DNA from: Wuchereria bancrofti
Lineage: Eukaryota; Nematoda; Chromadorea; Rhabditida; Onchocercidae
Length of the DNA stretch: 64,000 bases
Assembly: GCA_005281725.1 (NCBI GenBank)
Contig: SSBO01000001.1
Span: forward strand, 2,712,399-2,776,398
Direction of reading: 5' to 3'
Shown here: one piece after another, positions 40,801 through 54,216 of the stretch
Layout: each line of letters opens with the position of its first letter
Position numbering within the stretch: position 1 is the stretch's first letter
Program-made: the position numbers and the translations under genes
The notes under the pieces: model-generated
The model's input: the letters and a program-made list of their open reading frames with translations, nothing else
Told to the model about the DNA's origin: nothing
Databases searched by the model: none

Positions 40801-43800
40801 CGGCACACCACAAATGAATGGGCTGTCTACCTCTATAAGTAAGAGTTTCTTTCTTACGGCATTGCAAATTTATCGCAGGCTTAGTATTTCGCCATAGTCT
40901 GAGATTAATCATAAAAATTCAAAATTCACATTATTTTGAAGAGTTTGAGAGAGAATTTGTTCTAGTCAGTTTTCTTGAAATAAAGCTGTTGTCATACAGG
41001 TGGGAATGCAATGACGAATGGTCAGGTAATAACTTCAGGGATAAAAATGGAAGTGCCTGGTGATGTGGCAATTGGTACCGAGTCATCAGCAGATGCCTCT
41101 GGATGCTGTTGTAGGTTTTCGGAGTGCTTAATTTCATTGCATTTCCCTCGGTGAGGAGAAACTTGAAGAAGGGTAGCCAGCACCCTTATGAGTGATTTAA
41201 AAATGAATTTATGTGAGAACATGATCTGAAATACCAGAAAATTTTTAACTGAAGGTTGAAATGTCAATTTTCATAATAAGTTTAAGAAAGACTTTGACTG
41301 ATCTGCCATAAATAATAGTTTTTCTTTTAGCAAAACCTGGAACGTCGAATACAGCAAATGCAGAAAAAGCTAAAGCTTCTGTTAATGCAGTTAAAACGGA
41401 AATAAAAATTGGCAAAGCTGATGGTAAAGGCGAAATAAAAGTTGAAGAAAAAAAAGAATTACCAGATAAGGTATGTACTATAAAAAAGTGGTTGCAACAT
41501 CTCATAGGAAATGGGGAAGAATATCCGAATATCCAAAAGCATTTTTCATGAACCCCATTAATTTAAACAAATTCAGGTATTTGATGCCAATGAGTTACGA
41601 AATAATTTGAAACCGGTTGTGGATAAGCTTCTTAGTATGGAAGAATCAATACCGTTCAGAATTCCTGTCGATCCGGATATTCTCGGCATACCGGTAATCA
41701 GTCTTTTTCATCTTTATTGAATTTTTAGTAGTGAATGTTTTCAAAAACGTAAAACTGGTTATTGATTTAAAATTGCAGGATTACTTTGATATTGTCAAGA
41801 AACCTATGGATTTATCAACAGTAAGCCGAAAACTGGATACAGGTGAATATAAGAACCCGTGGGATTTCAATGATGATATGTGGTTAATGTTCGATAATGC
41901 TTGGCTCTATAATCGAAAGAATTCAAAAGTTTACAAATACTGCAATAAGGTTGGCTCTGTGTAATTTTTTTTTATGAAGCTCCAAAGCGATGAGTTTTTA
42001 AGGGGAGATCGGGAAGAAAGAGTATATAATATAATGCTGAAGTATATAATGTAAGTAAATATATAATGCAAGTATATAATGCTGAAGACTATCATATTAA
42101 TTATGCGACAAGAATGTTTCATATGAGGATGCAAAATATTTAAGGGGTAATCAATAGTTGGGTTGTGAAAATAGAATTCGCTGAGCCAACAATTAAATGA
42201 AAGTTTTTCAAGTCATAATAAATGATCTTTTGTGATATAAATGCTTCAGTTTTGAAATTTATACTTGCAAAAAGATCTGAATAGAAAACAGAAACCATTT
42301 GCAGTTGAGTGAAGTGTTTGTGGAGGAAATCAATCCTGTAATGCAAAAAATGGGTTATTGTTGTGGCCAAAAATTGTCGTTTACACCACTGGCATTGTTT
42401 TGTTATGGCCAGTCGATGTGTACAATTGCACGTGATCAAACATATCATGTTTATGAGACAACGTAATTTATCTTCTAACTTTTAAAATTCGCCATATTGT
42501 CTTATGTTTATTTTTTCATTTGAAGTATTTGCCGACATCAAAATTTTAATTATAATCAGATTTCTGCGTATTTTTCTTTTGTTATTAAAATTAGAAAATG
42601 AATACAATGAAAATTTCTGCAATAAAATTAGTTGAGTGAAAAAAAACGAACAGTAATAGCAAAATATTTTGACACGAATAATTATATGAAACATTTGTTT
42701 GCATGTTTCAGATCAACTCAGTACGGTGTAACAGTTTCGGAGCGTTATACTTATTGTACGAAATGTTTTGAAGCTCTGCCAGAAAGTGGCATAAGTTTGA
42801 GTGAAAATCCAAATGATACATCTAAGTAAGCTTGATTATTAATACGGATTCAATTTCTTTTCATATATGCTAGGTTGAAAGGATTTGTGAATCAAAATTT
42901 GCTTCACATGAATCATTTCGGGAAATGTCGGAAGGTATGTCATGAAAGATACAATAAATAAATTTTCCTTGCAGTATGGTACCAAAATCGAAATTCGTAC
43001 AAATGAAGAACGATCAGATTGATTTCGAGCCATTTGAAAAATGTATAAAATGTTTCCGAAAATGGCATCGAGTATGCGCGCTTTTCAACAAGAAAGTAAG
43101 TCATATATCACTTGATCGTGCTGTTATCCGAGTTAGCCTTACAATATCAAAAGGAAGCACTTCTAAAAATTCAGAGTAGTTTTCAACGAATTTTAATAGT
43201 CACCAGCCTTGTTTCCATCTGCACTGGAATACATGTTTTCGTGATTTGTCATACTGAAAAGTTTTGGTTGTATTTGGGTGTGGTTTCTTCGAATTTAGAG
43301 AAATAAAGGCTAAATTATAAAAATGAAGTAACAGTTAGACATAAGATGACAAACAGCTGCTGTCATGAAATGCATGCAAACAGACATGCAGAAAAGAAAT
43401 AGGGAAAATATAAGTGAACAATCAACATAATCGTTTATATTCTTTATATATTACCTCTCATTACTGAATAACACCTATAAAGGTGAGATATTCATTATTT
43501 AATATTTTAATTTCCCTGCCCATTTTTCATTAGATTTTGTCCCAGGTTTTTCCGGAAGGATTTATTTGCGCTACATGTCGTCGCGAGAAAAATCTGGCAC
43601 CGGCAGAAAATCGTTTCACAGCCAAGAAATTACCGCATTGCCAATTGTCACGATTTATTGAAGAACGTGTCAATAAATTTATGAAGAATAATCCTGCTGG
43701 CAAGGATTACGAAGTTATCATTCGTGTACTTTGTGCAGCTGACAAAGAAGTGGAAGTAAAACCTTTGATGAAACAAAAGTAAGAAGGCATTTTTCGGCAT

Positions 43801-46800
43801 CACAAATTTTTCCGAGTATAGCTCTTAAGTGATATTGAGGGGTTATGTGGTTGTTCTGCACTTTAACCCAGAAATATTAACGTTTAGGACACTAGTTTTA
43901 GGAGAATGTATGTATTTTCCAAGACGAGACCAAAAATTTTTTTTCAGATATGGACCTCTTGGTTTTCCGGAAAAATTCCCGTATCGAACAAAAGCAATTT
44001 TTGCTTTCGAGGTTATTGATGGTGTGGAAGTTTGTTTTTTCGGTTTGCATGTGCAGGAATATGGAAGTAACTGCCCACCACCAAATAAAAGGTATTAAAT
44101 TTTGGGATAAGCAAATTTCAAAATATTTTAACTATGTCTGATGGCTCATATTATTGTTGCATCACTTTTCAGACGAGTATATATTGCCTACTTGGATTCG
44201 GTACATTTCTTTCAACCTCGACAATTACGTACGGAAGTATACCACGAAATCTTGCTGGGTTATCTAAATTATGCAATGATGTTGGGTTATACAATGGCTC
44301 ACATTTGGGCATGTCCACCATCCGAGGGTGACGACTACATTTTTCACTGTCATCCACCAGAACAACGAATACCGAAGCCTAAACGCCTCCAAGACTGGTA
44401 TAAAAAAATGCTTGATAAAGGTGTTGGCGAGCATACGGTTTTTGATTACAAGGATATTTACAAACAGGTGAATACCCGAGCTTAATTTACATATTTTTAG
44501 TTGATTTTAGTGCTGCAGAAAGCATATTTTTCTTTTGATAGTACAGTTGAAAATTTAAGCACTGTTAAATTTACTGAGTGTTATCCTTTTCTCTTCTCGT
44601 TTGGGTGGAAAGGTTATATATTCACGGCAAATTTTATTTTAATTTGGAAATTCAAAAGGCTTGAGTTGTTGAGGTATTGGTACCTTAAATTCCGAAATTT
44701 ATTTTTACTTTAATAGGCACGAGATGAGAATTTGGTAACGCCGATGGAATTGTCCTACTTCGAAGGGGATTTTTGGCCAAATGTAATCGAGGATTGCATT
44801 CGTGAAGCGCAAAATGAAGAACAAGAACGCAAACGCCAGGAAGAAGCAGCACGCCAAGAACAACAAAATGCTGAGGATGAAGATGGTGATGACATTTTCC
44901 ATGATGGAGATAACGGGAAAAGTAAAAAAAACAGGTAATTTTCGACTTCAGTTGTTTGCGTTCCTGTTCTTCATTTTGTAGATAAATGAACATGTAAATA
45001 ATTCTTGCTAATCTTTTTATTAATAAATAAGCTGGAAGCAATAGATAGAGCCATAGTTTATGAACTGATCTAAAATGCAGCAGTATGAAAGAAACTTTTT
45101 TAATAAATAATTTCTTTAATGAAAAATCTGGAATGTAATTGTTCCAAAATTTCGAATAAGCGTTTTTTTACTTCAGCAAAAAGAAGAATAATTTGAAAAA
45201 GGGTAACTCAAAGAATAAGAAAAAGGTTTGTTCACAAACGGGCAATGAAGTCACCGATAAACTGTACATAAACTTCGAGAAACATAAAGAAGTGTTCTTT
45301 ACTATTCGATTAATGAGTCCACAGTCGGAATTATCAGCACAAAACAACGAAATTAAGGTATGTTGTGTCGACATTAGATTAGTTGGTTGGAATTAGTAGG
45401 TCATGGAATAGAACAAGTTTCTGCGGATGATTTGTTTGTGATCAGATTGGCTAAAAGAATTTTACGGATAATATTAATATAGCAATGGGAGTAGAAGAAA
45501 AAGTGAAGAAAACTTGCGTTTTTAAGTTACTGAACTTTTAGAAGTTACTGAACTCAATTTCTTTTTATATCACATCTCGTTACCTGTAATTGAATCGCAG
45601 ATATATAACGAATTAACCTGCTGTAAACTTCATGAATTAGAAATCAGTTTGTATATATTTGTTGTTGATTATTAAACATTTTATGTGGGGCTGGGTCAGC
45701 TTTTATTCATTTTTCAATAATTTCAGAAATTTTAATAAATCTGGACATTTTTTCAGGACCCCGACCCATTAATAGCAAGCGATCTTATGGATGGGCGTGA
45801 TACATTCTTAACACGTGCTCGTGATGAACACTGGGAATTTTCCTCGTTACGGCGCGCCAAATATTCCACAATATGCTTTTGTCATGCATTACACAATCAG
45901 GAGAAAAGCGAAGGACTTTCGTACACGTGCAATAGTTGTCAAGGAACAGCTATTTGGCATTGTACAACTTGTGAAGTAAGTTTTCAGAGCTTCAACATCT
46001 TAGAGATAAAACCGAAACTGATGTTAATTTATATTGAGAATTATGTTTTATTGATGGCACTTCTCCATTTTATCATTTTAAACCTTTTTATTCCAGGATT
46101 TCGACCTTTGCAATAAATGCTATGAAACAATGTCTCATCCACACAAACTAGAGAAAGTTAGTACACTGGTGGAAGTAGAGGATAAGCATGATGCAACCAA
46201 TTCACGAACTGAAAGCATTCAAGTAATATAATTTGCTGGTTTTTATGCAAAAGTATGATTTTTTTTCCGAATATGGAAAATTCAAGTTTAAAATTGTTTC
46301 AAACATTTGGCTTTTCACAAAACCTCGGATTTTATTATTGCTCTAAATTTGTGTTGCAGCGTTGTATTCAATCACTGGTACATGCGTGTCAATGTCGCGA
46401 TGCAAACTGTCGACGTTCAACGTGTCACAAAATGAAGCGTGTAGTACAGCACACTAAAGGTTGCAAAAAGCGACAAAATGCAAATTGTGCTATTTGCAAA
46501 CAGCTTATTGCTCTATGTTGTTATCACGCCAAGCATTGCAATGGAACTTCATGTCAGGTAAATTCAACGCATCGTTTCAAACGTGCAACAGATGTCTATG
46601 TTTCTGGAACTTTATGCAGTCCTACCATTGCCGAACTAGGTTTTTAATTTGTAATTATATGTATTCTTAGGTTCCATTCTGCTTGAATATTCGCCAGAAA
46701 CTACAAGAGCAACGAAGGTCACAGAATCGTCGTGCTGATATGATGATGCGTCGCCGCATGGATATGCTTTCTAGTGGTTATGGTGGAACCAGCACACCAG

Positions 46801-49800
46801 GTCCCTCGCAGTCTGGCGGTTAGTGTTGGAAGTTGTTTATTTCCTAATTTTCTGAATGTGGGATCAGCTTAAAGGATGGTATGACGTTGTCTGGTCGCTC
46901 TTCAAGTTCCTTTAACTGTTACCATGTATTTTATTTTGAGCTTAGGAGATCCATTTGCCAGTGTCATATAAAAGAAGTTTATAATACATTATATCCTTCG
47001 CAATTCAGCATTTTTCGATTTTTGGATTTATGTAATTCAGAGGTTTTTACGTGGATCCTATAGGTGATTTAATGCAGATAATAGCATTGATATTTTCTGA
47101 AGGAAGTATCAAAAGTATCCCAATAGAGCGAAAAAGCAAAGAACAAGGAGAAGTAGAATTGCAATTTTTCGGAATCAGTGTGCATCTTTCAGGACCAGCT
47201 GGTGCGATGAATATGTCTCAGGCTGTGACGACTCATCATGGTACTGGACCAATGCAAACTTATCAGGGTACAAGTATGACACACATGCAGCACATACAAA
47301 TGGGACAACCTCAGGGCGTGATGTCATCTAGCCAGCAGCAGATGGCACAAATGCAGCAGCTACAGCCACATCAGTACCAGGCGCATGGAAAAGGTTAGGC
47401 GCTGATCGTAAGAAAGTTAGAATAAAGATTAATATTTGATTAAAGTTAGTCACTTTCCTCTTTTATATATAAATCAGCTTACAAGACATCATTAAGACTG
47501 TTTGTGATGTCTTATAGGTGGTTTAGTACAAAATAATTAGCATGATGTTTTCTCAAGGCGATATCATAGGCAATCCTAATAGATTTTTTTTTTTTTTTTT
47601 TTTTTGGAGGATTGACAAATTATTACTATTAAGAGTTTTAAGAAAAGACAAATTATAACTATTAAGACCACTTTTTTAACCGTATATCTACCATAACAAT
47701 ATATTGAAGCTTTCTTATGTCTAAATGTTTGTCACAACGTATTGAAGTGATAAATGACATAGTTGTCAGTCGACATGGCTAATGATGCCATCAGTGAATG
47801 TAATAAAAATTCGGATAGTTGTATCAATAAGTCGGTGCAAGGATAACTTACCCTACCATTCAGTACTAAGTTGTTGTGTTATTTCACTGCAGTATTTAGA
47901 GATGAATGTTGTTGATTATTGCTGCCATTGCTATTGCATATTGTAGGTGGTGCTGGCAGTTCACAAATGCACATGATGGGCGTACCTACCACAATGCAGC
48001 AAAGCCATACGATATCACAAGTTCAGCAGCAACAGACTCCACATCAGCAAGGCGTACGCATGAATATGGTTTGTTCATTTTTTTTTTTCCAAATATTTTA
48101 AAGATCGAAAGTATATAGAGACAGAGAATACCAACGAATAAGTTCAGTTTGATTGAGCAGCTTAAGAAGTATCAATTGATGTAAATTTTATACAAAAATT
48201 TCTTTTTCTTAATGTTAGACATCACAATTGGGTGGCATGCAAAGACCCGGACTGGTTGGACAAATGCAACATGCTCAACAACCGATGAATCCTTCACCAT
48301 ATGGACGTGGTGCTGCACAGCAAAACACTTGTAGTATGTCCGGAACTGCAGGACCATCCTCTAGCTACGGAGGTAATGCTGGGCAACCAATGATGCTTGG
48401 ACAGTCCATGCCACAGAACTCACAATCACAGCCAATAATGCAACAAGGAATACAAAATTTACGAGGTTTTTTTTTTTTTGTAATTCTTCCATTTGCACCT
48501 CTCTTGAATTTTATGATATTTCCCTCGAGAAAGTCGGAATTCTTCTAATTTTTCTAGCTTGTGACAGATTTATTGTCATCATAATATTTTCAGCGAAAGT
48601 TTATACTGGACAGCCGATCGACCGCACTGCGCTGCAACAAGATCCTCAGGTTCAAGCAATATTAACGAGGTTTAAAAATGCAGAACGAGCAGAAGATAAA
48701 GATAAAGTACTGAATGATTTGAAGAAAATGCCTCATCTTTTTGCCGCTTTTATCAAAATGACGAACAATGAAAGGAGTGGTGGAGACGTAAGTTTCAAAT
48801 TTTCCAAATAACTAGAATGGTCCTGAAGAAAAACATGTCCGTTTTAAAATAAGATCAAGGAGAATTTCACTTTCTTTCATTTTTTGTAGTCAAAAATAGA
48901 CATCATAATTCAATTTCTAGATTCCACAAAGTTTAAATCAGCAACAGCTTAGTGCCATACAGCAGCAGCAACAACAGGGAATGATAAGGCAACCTCAAGT
49001 AATTTTTCCAATTTCACTCATCATGCCGATATGTTGTAGGATTACTTAAAGTATTGACTTGTTAACTGATCATTCAAGGAAAATTTTTAATTTTCTGTTT
49101 CATTCTGTTTTATTTTCTGCATGGTCGGATGTAACTTTTTGAGCTTTTTTATAAGGGCATTACATTAGTCATATCTGTTGGTTTGATTTGGTACTACTTA
49201 GCTACCGTCCCTTTATAATATTTAGATGGTAACTCAACAAAGTGGGCAATGGCAACAAGGGACAGTTTCGCAGCAGCAGTATTATCAACACCAGCAATCA
49301 CAAGTATCGCAAAGTAGCCAGCAACAACCTCGCGGCCCGGGTGGTCAATATGCATCGATGAGTTCACAGGGTCAAATGGCCGGTACTGCAATGACACAGC
49401 CGCAATGGCAACAACAGTTTCAGCGGAATCCACAACCTGTGAGCCCAGCTATGCAGTCTCAGTTCAGTCAGGTGGTCGACTTGTATCATCATTTAGGATA
49501 GCTTCTCTAGGTCTAGGTTTCCGACATAAGATAAGGAAACAAACAGATTCTCTCTTGATGGTTTGGAAAGAGGAATTGCTGTATTTTCAGTATTTGGCTG
49601 ATTCTGCCGATTTTTAGGGTATTTTTGGATTTTGCATATGCTTGCATACAATAATTTATTCGTAAGTATGCAGATTTATGTAAGTTGGAGGTGTTATTTC
49701 AGGTCCGTTCACCACCTGTTGGACGTTCACCATCCGTCAGCAACGTCACTCAGTCACCAATGATGCAACCTGGTGCAGCGCAGCCTAGTGTCCAACAAAT

Positions 49801-49843
49801 GCAGCAAGGAGCAGTTAATCAAGATCAGCAACCATACAGATAA
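34255..49843 (+). CDS. cbp-1: CBP/p300-type histone acetyltransferase and transcription coactivator
   Basis: I traced 40 exons joining in phase to about 2202 aa. The first is 34255-34312 and the last 49703-49843. Main domain exons: TAZ1 38321-38491, 38717-38819, 39229-39360; KIX 39909-40206, 40380-40512; bromodomain 41577-41693, 41779-41949, 42305-42462; RING/PHD 42712-42825, 42975-43095, 43546-43778; HAT 43948-44091, 44173-44467, 44717-44934, 45177-45357, 45757-45975; ZZ 45757-45975, 46097-46222; TAZ2 46360-46557, 46671-46818; NCBD 48594-48787. Zinc ligands of TAZ1, ZZ and TAZ2 are present. The bromodomain keeps the WLYNRK acetyl-lysine pocket, and the HAT keeps [13 protein letters not shown] and the QDWYKKM tyrosine. 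The N-terminus has an SKKPK basic NLS-like motif, an acidic [10 protein letters not shown] segment and an LQELL nuclear-receptor box at 142-146. The rest is Gln/Pro/Met-rich. CBP acetylates histones and transcription factors in the nucleus. The 90-nt third exon (35120-35209) is the least certain. Confidence 0.95.
37274..37326. repeat. About 26-bp tandem duplication in a cbp-1 intron
   Basis: Two copies of a unit made of AAGTGAAATTC, TTTAGCTAAC and a poly-A run lie head to tail in the intron after the exon ending at 37235. No function is apparent. Confidence 0.85.
37780..37821 (+). repeat. (CCA)n(TCA)n coding triplet run in cbp-1
   Basis: A run of nine CCA codons followed by five TCA codons encodes Pro9-Ser5 in the N-terminal linker of CBP, between the N-terminal region and TAZ1. 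The CCA-to-TCA change along the run suggests a single triplet array that has diverged. Confidence 0.9.
38066..38278 (+). other. Ser-rich open stretch in cbp-1 intron 10 (possible alternative last exon)
   Basis: An AATAG acceptor ends at 38065 and opens a frame in the phase left by exon 10 (ending 37983), running 70 codons to a stop at 38276-38278. Its first 50 or so residues are a Ser/Lys/Leu-rich sequence of ordinary complexity; the end is Phe/Ile-rich and looks non-coding. The internal donors give phases that do not fit the next exon (38321). It could therefore only serve as an alternative 3' exon truncating CBP before TAZ1, or be chance. Confidence 0.25.
38923..39162 (+). other. Intronic open frame with a zinc-ribbon-like motif, inside the TAZ1 intron of cbp-1
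   Basis: A CACTTTTAG acceptor ends at 38922 and is followed at once by 79 open codons ending in TAA at 39160-39162. The stop TAG in the same frame is the acceptor itself, so the frame opens exactly at the splice site. The translation has balanced composition and contains CVIC-x9-CTLC, a four-Cys metal-site pattern. Spacing and flanking residues recall the start of the Nse1 (NSMCE1) variant RING, but the second His/Cys half is missing. The frame fits the phase-0 end of exon 11 (38491) but not exon 12 (phase 1). Possible readings are an alternative last exon that truncates TAZ1, a relic of an inserted gene, or chance. I did not confirm any family. Confidence 0.35.
39604..39678 (+). repeat. CAG/CAA repeat encoding a polyglutamine run in cbp-1
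   Basis: Twenty-five codons, all CAG or CAA except two His codons, encode a Gln tract at about residues 657-681, between TAZ1 and KIX. The CAA interruptions are expected to stabilise the repeat. Confidence 0.95.
42010..42085. repeat. Short imperfect repeats of AGTATATAATG in a cbp-1 intron
   Basis: Four or five degenerate copies of AGTATATAAT(G)CTGAAG/TAAG lie in the intron between the second and third bromodomain exons. They look like slippage products. Confidence 0.6.
47584..47605 (+). repeat. 22-base poly-T run in a cbp-1 intron
   Basis: An uninterrupted T run in the long intron after the exon ending at 47393. It is not adjacent to an acceptor used in the model. Confidence 0.95.
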
Positions 49844-51158
49844 CACAGTGAGACTATCGTTATTCTTTTTTCTTGTTGTTTTGTTATTCTGGAATCCTTC
49901 TGTGGTTCGGGAAGTTCAAGTAAAGAGAAGATAATAGTTGTTCATTTTTGTATTTAGCTGGAATTTTCAAATTTCTGACATCTTGGGAAAATAACTTTCT
50001 GGGCCTGTTAAATTCAGCATGCGCAGTTGTTGACGGTGATGTACGTGTTTGTCTGTCCGGTTGCTATCTTGTTTGCCACTTTGTTTGTTATGTTTGTTTC
50101 TTTGACACATAGTGCTGCCAAAGCGGGTGATTCTTTTTGATGACGGCTCATTTTGTTATTTAGCTCTTATAATTGTTGGTTGTTGTTTTATTTGTCTTAC
50201 TGCTATGTATAATTTATTATGCCCATGCGGGCTATATTCTTACATGTTTCACGCAGTGGAAGGAATGTCAATCTAATGATCTGAAATTATATTTACTGTT
50301 ACTACAATTCTTGTTTTTGTTTATTTTTTGTTCTCTTCCAACAGCTTAGTGTCAGAAATCCTAGAATTTTGAAATTGAATACAGTTTAAAATTAGTTACC
50401 ATGAAAGTATTTTCTATCATCATTTGCTGTTTTTCTCTTTAGTTTTTTTTTCCTTCTTTTTTTATTTAGGCTTCAAATTCTTTGTATAACTGTGGCGAGA
50501 TACAGGAGAGAGAGAGAGAGATGAAGCGGAAATTTGTAGAAGTCAATTTTAATGAAGTAGGACAAGCTTTCGGGATATTTGCTTAAGTTTGTTAGAAAAT
50601 ATAATGATGCTGCTGATGAAAATGATAAAGGGTGGTAAGTAAGTATACGGGTAATATGATGAAAAGTTGGCTTATGCATATTTCGAGCAAGTTGTATTTT
50701 ATTGCCGTTCGGTGCCTGGAAGAAATTTTTCTAATATTGTTATCAGTGCGTTACTATCCATGGAGATGTTTTTATCAGTAAACTGTTGTTATTACTACAG
50801 TTACGATCAATGTTACTATTATTACTACTGTTTGCTGCTATTGATTTAGCTTAAAGGAACGCTAGCATTTTTTTTCTTAAGAATGAAGATGTATGGGGGA
50901 AAAAAAGAATGAAGTCAATGTTCGATATGTGCTTGTATATGTATATAATGGAGCATTGGCGTACGTTACGTCTAATATTCGTATTTGAAATGCTGATGTT
51001 TAAATGTTATGTGAGTATACACATGTACAATTTTCGTAGCTGTTTTTTCCTACATTTAGCTATAGTTTTGTTTTTCTTTTACAGTAATTTTATTTTTCAT
51101 ATTTTGTGGCTGCCTCTACCTTGATATATATATATGAACTTATGCGTGTTTTTGTATA

Positions 51159-51189
<31 letters not shown>

Positions 51190-51192
51190 GTC
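51159..51192. repeat. (GT)n / (GTAT)n microsatellite
   Basis: A TG dinucleotide run of about ten units continues into TATG repeats, possibly within the cbp-1 3' untranslated region. Confidence 0.85.
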
Positions 51193-54182
51193 TGTGCACT
51201 TTTCATTTGAATTTGTTAGAGCGTTTGATTTTTCTTCAGAGAAGAGAAGCCGGCTTAGTGATGGAAGCATCATTTCAAATTTTCACTGTTAGGATTTAAA
51301 GTTATTAAGTTACCATTAAATATATTACAAAAGATAAAAAAAGTAGTGTAATGTTGGTTCTTTACAAGGCTATGAAAAAATAAATTAGAGTGGCTTCATT
51401 ACACTATTCATTATTTTACATTGTAAAGTATGATGCTTTCATCAAATAATTTTTAGCACCTCAATTCAAAGATGTTTATATAGCATATGTACTGGATTTT
51501 ATTCTTAGTTTTCATTTGAAAATTGATTGGGTCGTTAGTTTGCAATGATTTTAGGAGTATTTGGACTATAACGTGAGATTCATGATAGATGATTTTTTTC
51601 TCTTCCTCTCTTTCTCTAGTAATATACTGCAATGATTATAGTTGTTTATGGTTTTTGCATACAATACATGAAAGATATAGGACAAAATATATGAAATGAG
51701 CGAATGGACAAAAAGTTCCTGAATAATTTTTATATGGTTATGTAACTGTTTGTTTTTTTTTTCTTTTTCAAACTGACAAGTTGTTCTGTCAAACTATTTT
51801 GCCGTTTTAGCTGATGAATTAATTGATTTAATTGATGTGCGTGATTAATTAATTTCGTGTCTTTGAAGTGTAAGTTTCTGAGTCGTTTTCAGATTGCTCT
51901 CGTTACAATTTTTGTTCATTATTGGAATGCCTGGTTTTGTACAAATTTCAATTTCTATTTTCAAATACTTGATACTATTATGACTACTATTATGTTCATC
52001 AGCACTATAAATAGTAATTTTTTTCTTTGTTTCATTTTCCATCTGATAAAATTCCTACATTTTTTCATCCTTTATCCTACAAAAGAGGCCGTTTTTCGCT
52101 TTTTGTTTCTTTTTTATCACTTCGTTTTCATTTTCTATTTTTTTTTACTTTTATTTTCTCAATTTGGGTTATACTGTGATATCGGTTAATGCCACACGCG
52201 TGTGTGTGCGTATGTGTACGTTAATTATGTAACGCTGTCGCGAAAGTAATGATTGAAAGACAGAGGAAAGGGATTATTAATAGCGGAAATTGACGGCAAT
52301 CTTCCATGTTTTTAATTGTAGTTTTGCTAAAATTTTGAACATTTAAAAGTTAGTCGGTGTAATGTAAGCTTATCAAAGTGCTTTCCCAAAAATATCTCGA
52401 AAGTTCGCTTACCAAGAAATAGCTAGAGGGGGAAAGATTTTGTTATATTGTGAATAGGAAAAGAAACATACGAAGTCAATTTATTAATCTTATCATTATC
52501 ATATATCCTCACCCCTCTTTGGCTTTTATTTCTTAATAAACTCCGCTGTGTTTACCGTCGATTTTTTTTTTCTATTTTAATTTGAATTAAACTATTTACT
52601 TCATTTGTTTTTTGAACTTCCCTTTTTCATTCTAGAATGTTTCTTTCTTTTTCTCTCAATGTGACATTTTATACTTGTTGTATTGTGTGTTGTCTCTAAA
52701 AATAATCGAATTTTTGTTCATACGAAATGGTTTATTTTATCGTTTTTTCTTTTTTTTTTTAATGGAATTATAAAATGTTTGAAGTAATGCGTACAACAAA
52801 GTAACTAATACAGACAGTGTTAATAAGTTGCCTATTGCTTGAGAGATGGTTTGAAATTTTTGAAAGTACAAATGGAGTCATTCCTGAAATTGCTCCTTCA
52901 GCACCACATATTAGCCGGACTTTGTAGGAAACTATGAGGATATGGAAATCATGCGTAAAATGTAAACAGTAAACAAACGGTCAGTTAATTGGAAGCATGC
53001 AGCGTTTTGATGATTAATGATAACGTAAAAATCCGGATGTATATTATAACATTGCAAAGTTAGTCGATAGTTAAATTAACTGAAATACAGAAATTCAAAT
53101 AAGCAAGTTATTATCGGTTATAAAGTTTGTTATTTAGTCATAATATTCCAGAAAGAAATCGGGAAATGTCGCATTTATTTACATTACCTATTTTTTAACC
53201 TGCTGGAATATATATAAGTTATCAATCGATTTCTCAATTATAATTTTGCAATCCTAAAAATACGCTACAAAAAGAGAATGTGATTATCTCAATGCAATAA
53301 ATTTTTCTAAAAATTATAAAAAGTTGGAAATTTGTATTACTACAAACTTGCATTGCCTTAAGCGATTACTTTTGACAATCATATTGAATATTGGATAAGT
53401 TATTTTCCTGATATTATTGGATCATTTTCACATATATAGCGAGTTAATAATCATAAATAATACAGCTATCATCATTATAATTACTTTTTTGAATGTCAAA
53501 TTTAAAAATTTGAGTTCCAAATTTTATTTATTTTTTTGCTACATTCTCATTTATTTTGTTTGTGTTTATTTACTTATTTATTCGATCAAATTGATAAGGA
53601 AAATGTAAGAATAATAATTAATACGGTAGAAATGTCAAATTATTCATTTAATTCATTTATTTACTCAAATATTTATTTGCTTATATATATTAAAATAAAA
53701 ATTAAGGAAGCGATAAAAAATAGTAATATAGCAGAAAAATTGCTTGATTTCGCTAATGATAGACAATTTCTTGATTAATTGTTAGTTTATTTTAATTTTA
53801 AACAGCATATATTTTTGATATAGACAGTTAATTTTTTTTTAATTTAATATAAATATTTGTGATGTATTTGCCATATTACTAATAATATGTTATATTTTAA
53901 GAAATAAAATTATTTATTTTTGGAATTGTTCAAACTAACGTATTTTCTATTTAGTATAACAAAACGAGAAATTAACTTATTATTTTCTTTGTCCAATATT
54001 ATTTATTTCATTTAAAACGAATTTCCCCTTATTTAATTATACACTTTTTCAGTCTTTCCCTTTCACTATTTTTTGTCGGCTTTCTTTCCTTCTTTAGAAC
54101 AAAAAAAAAAGAAGAAAAGAAGCAACGAAAAAATGATACTTTTTTATGAGGGGAATTTGAAAGGTCACATTGAGGTCATCAT

Positions 54183-54216
54183 CATTCATTCATTCATTCA
54201 TTCATTCATTCATTCA
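54183..54216. repeat. (CATT)n microsatellite
   Basis: About eight perfect CATT units. A related GAAATGAAAT run of different unit length lies at about 54406-54427. Confidence 0.9.

Noticed and set aside
43829..43947. Open sequence in frame upstream of the HAT exon starting at 43948
   Set aside because: The conserved HAT alignment is continuous without it, and the flanking donor and acceptor are both good, so it is read as a short intron.
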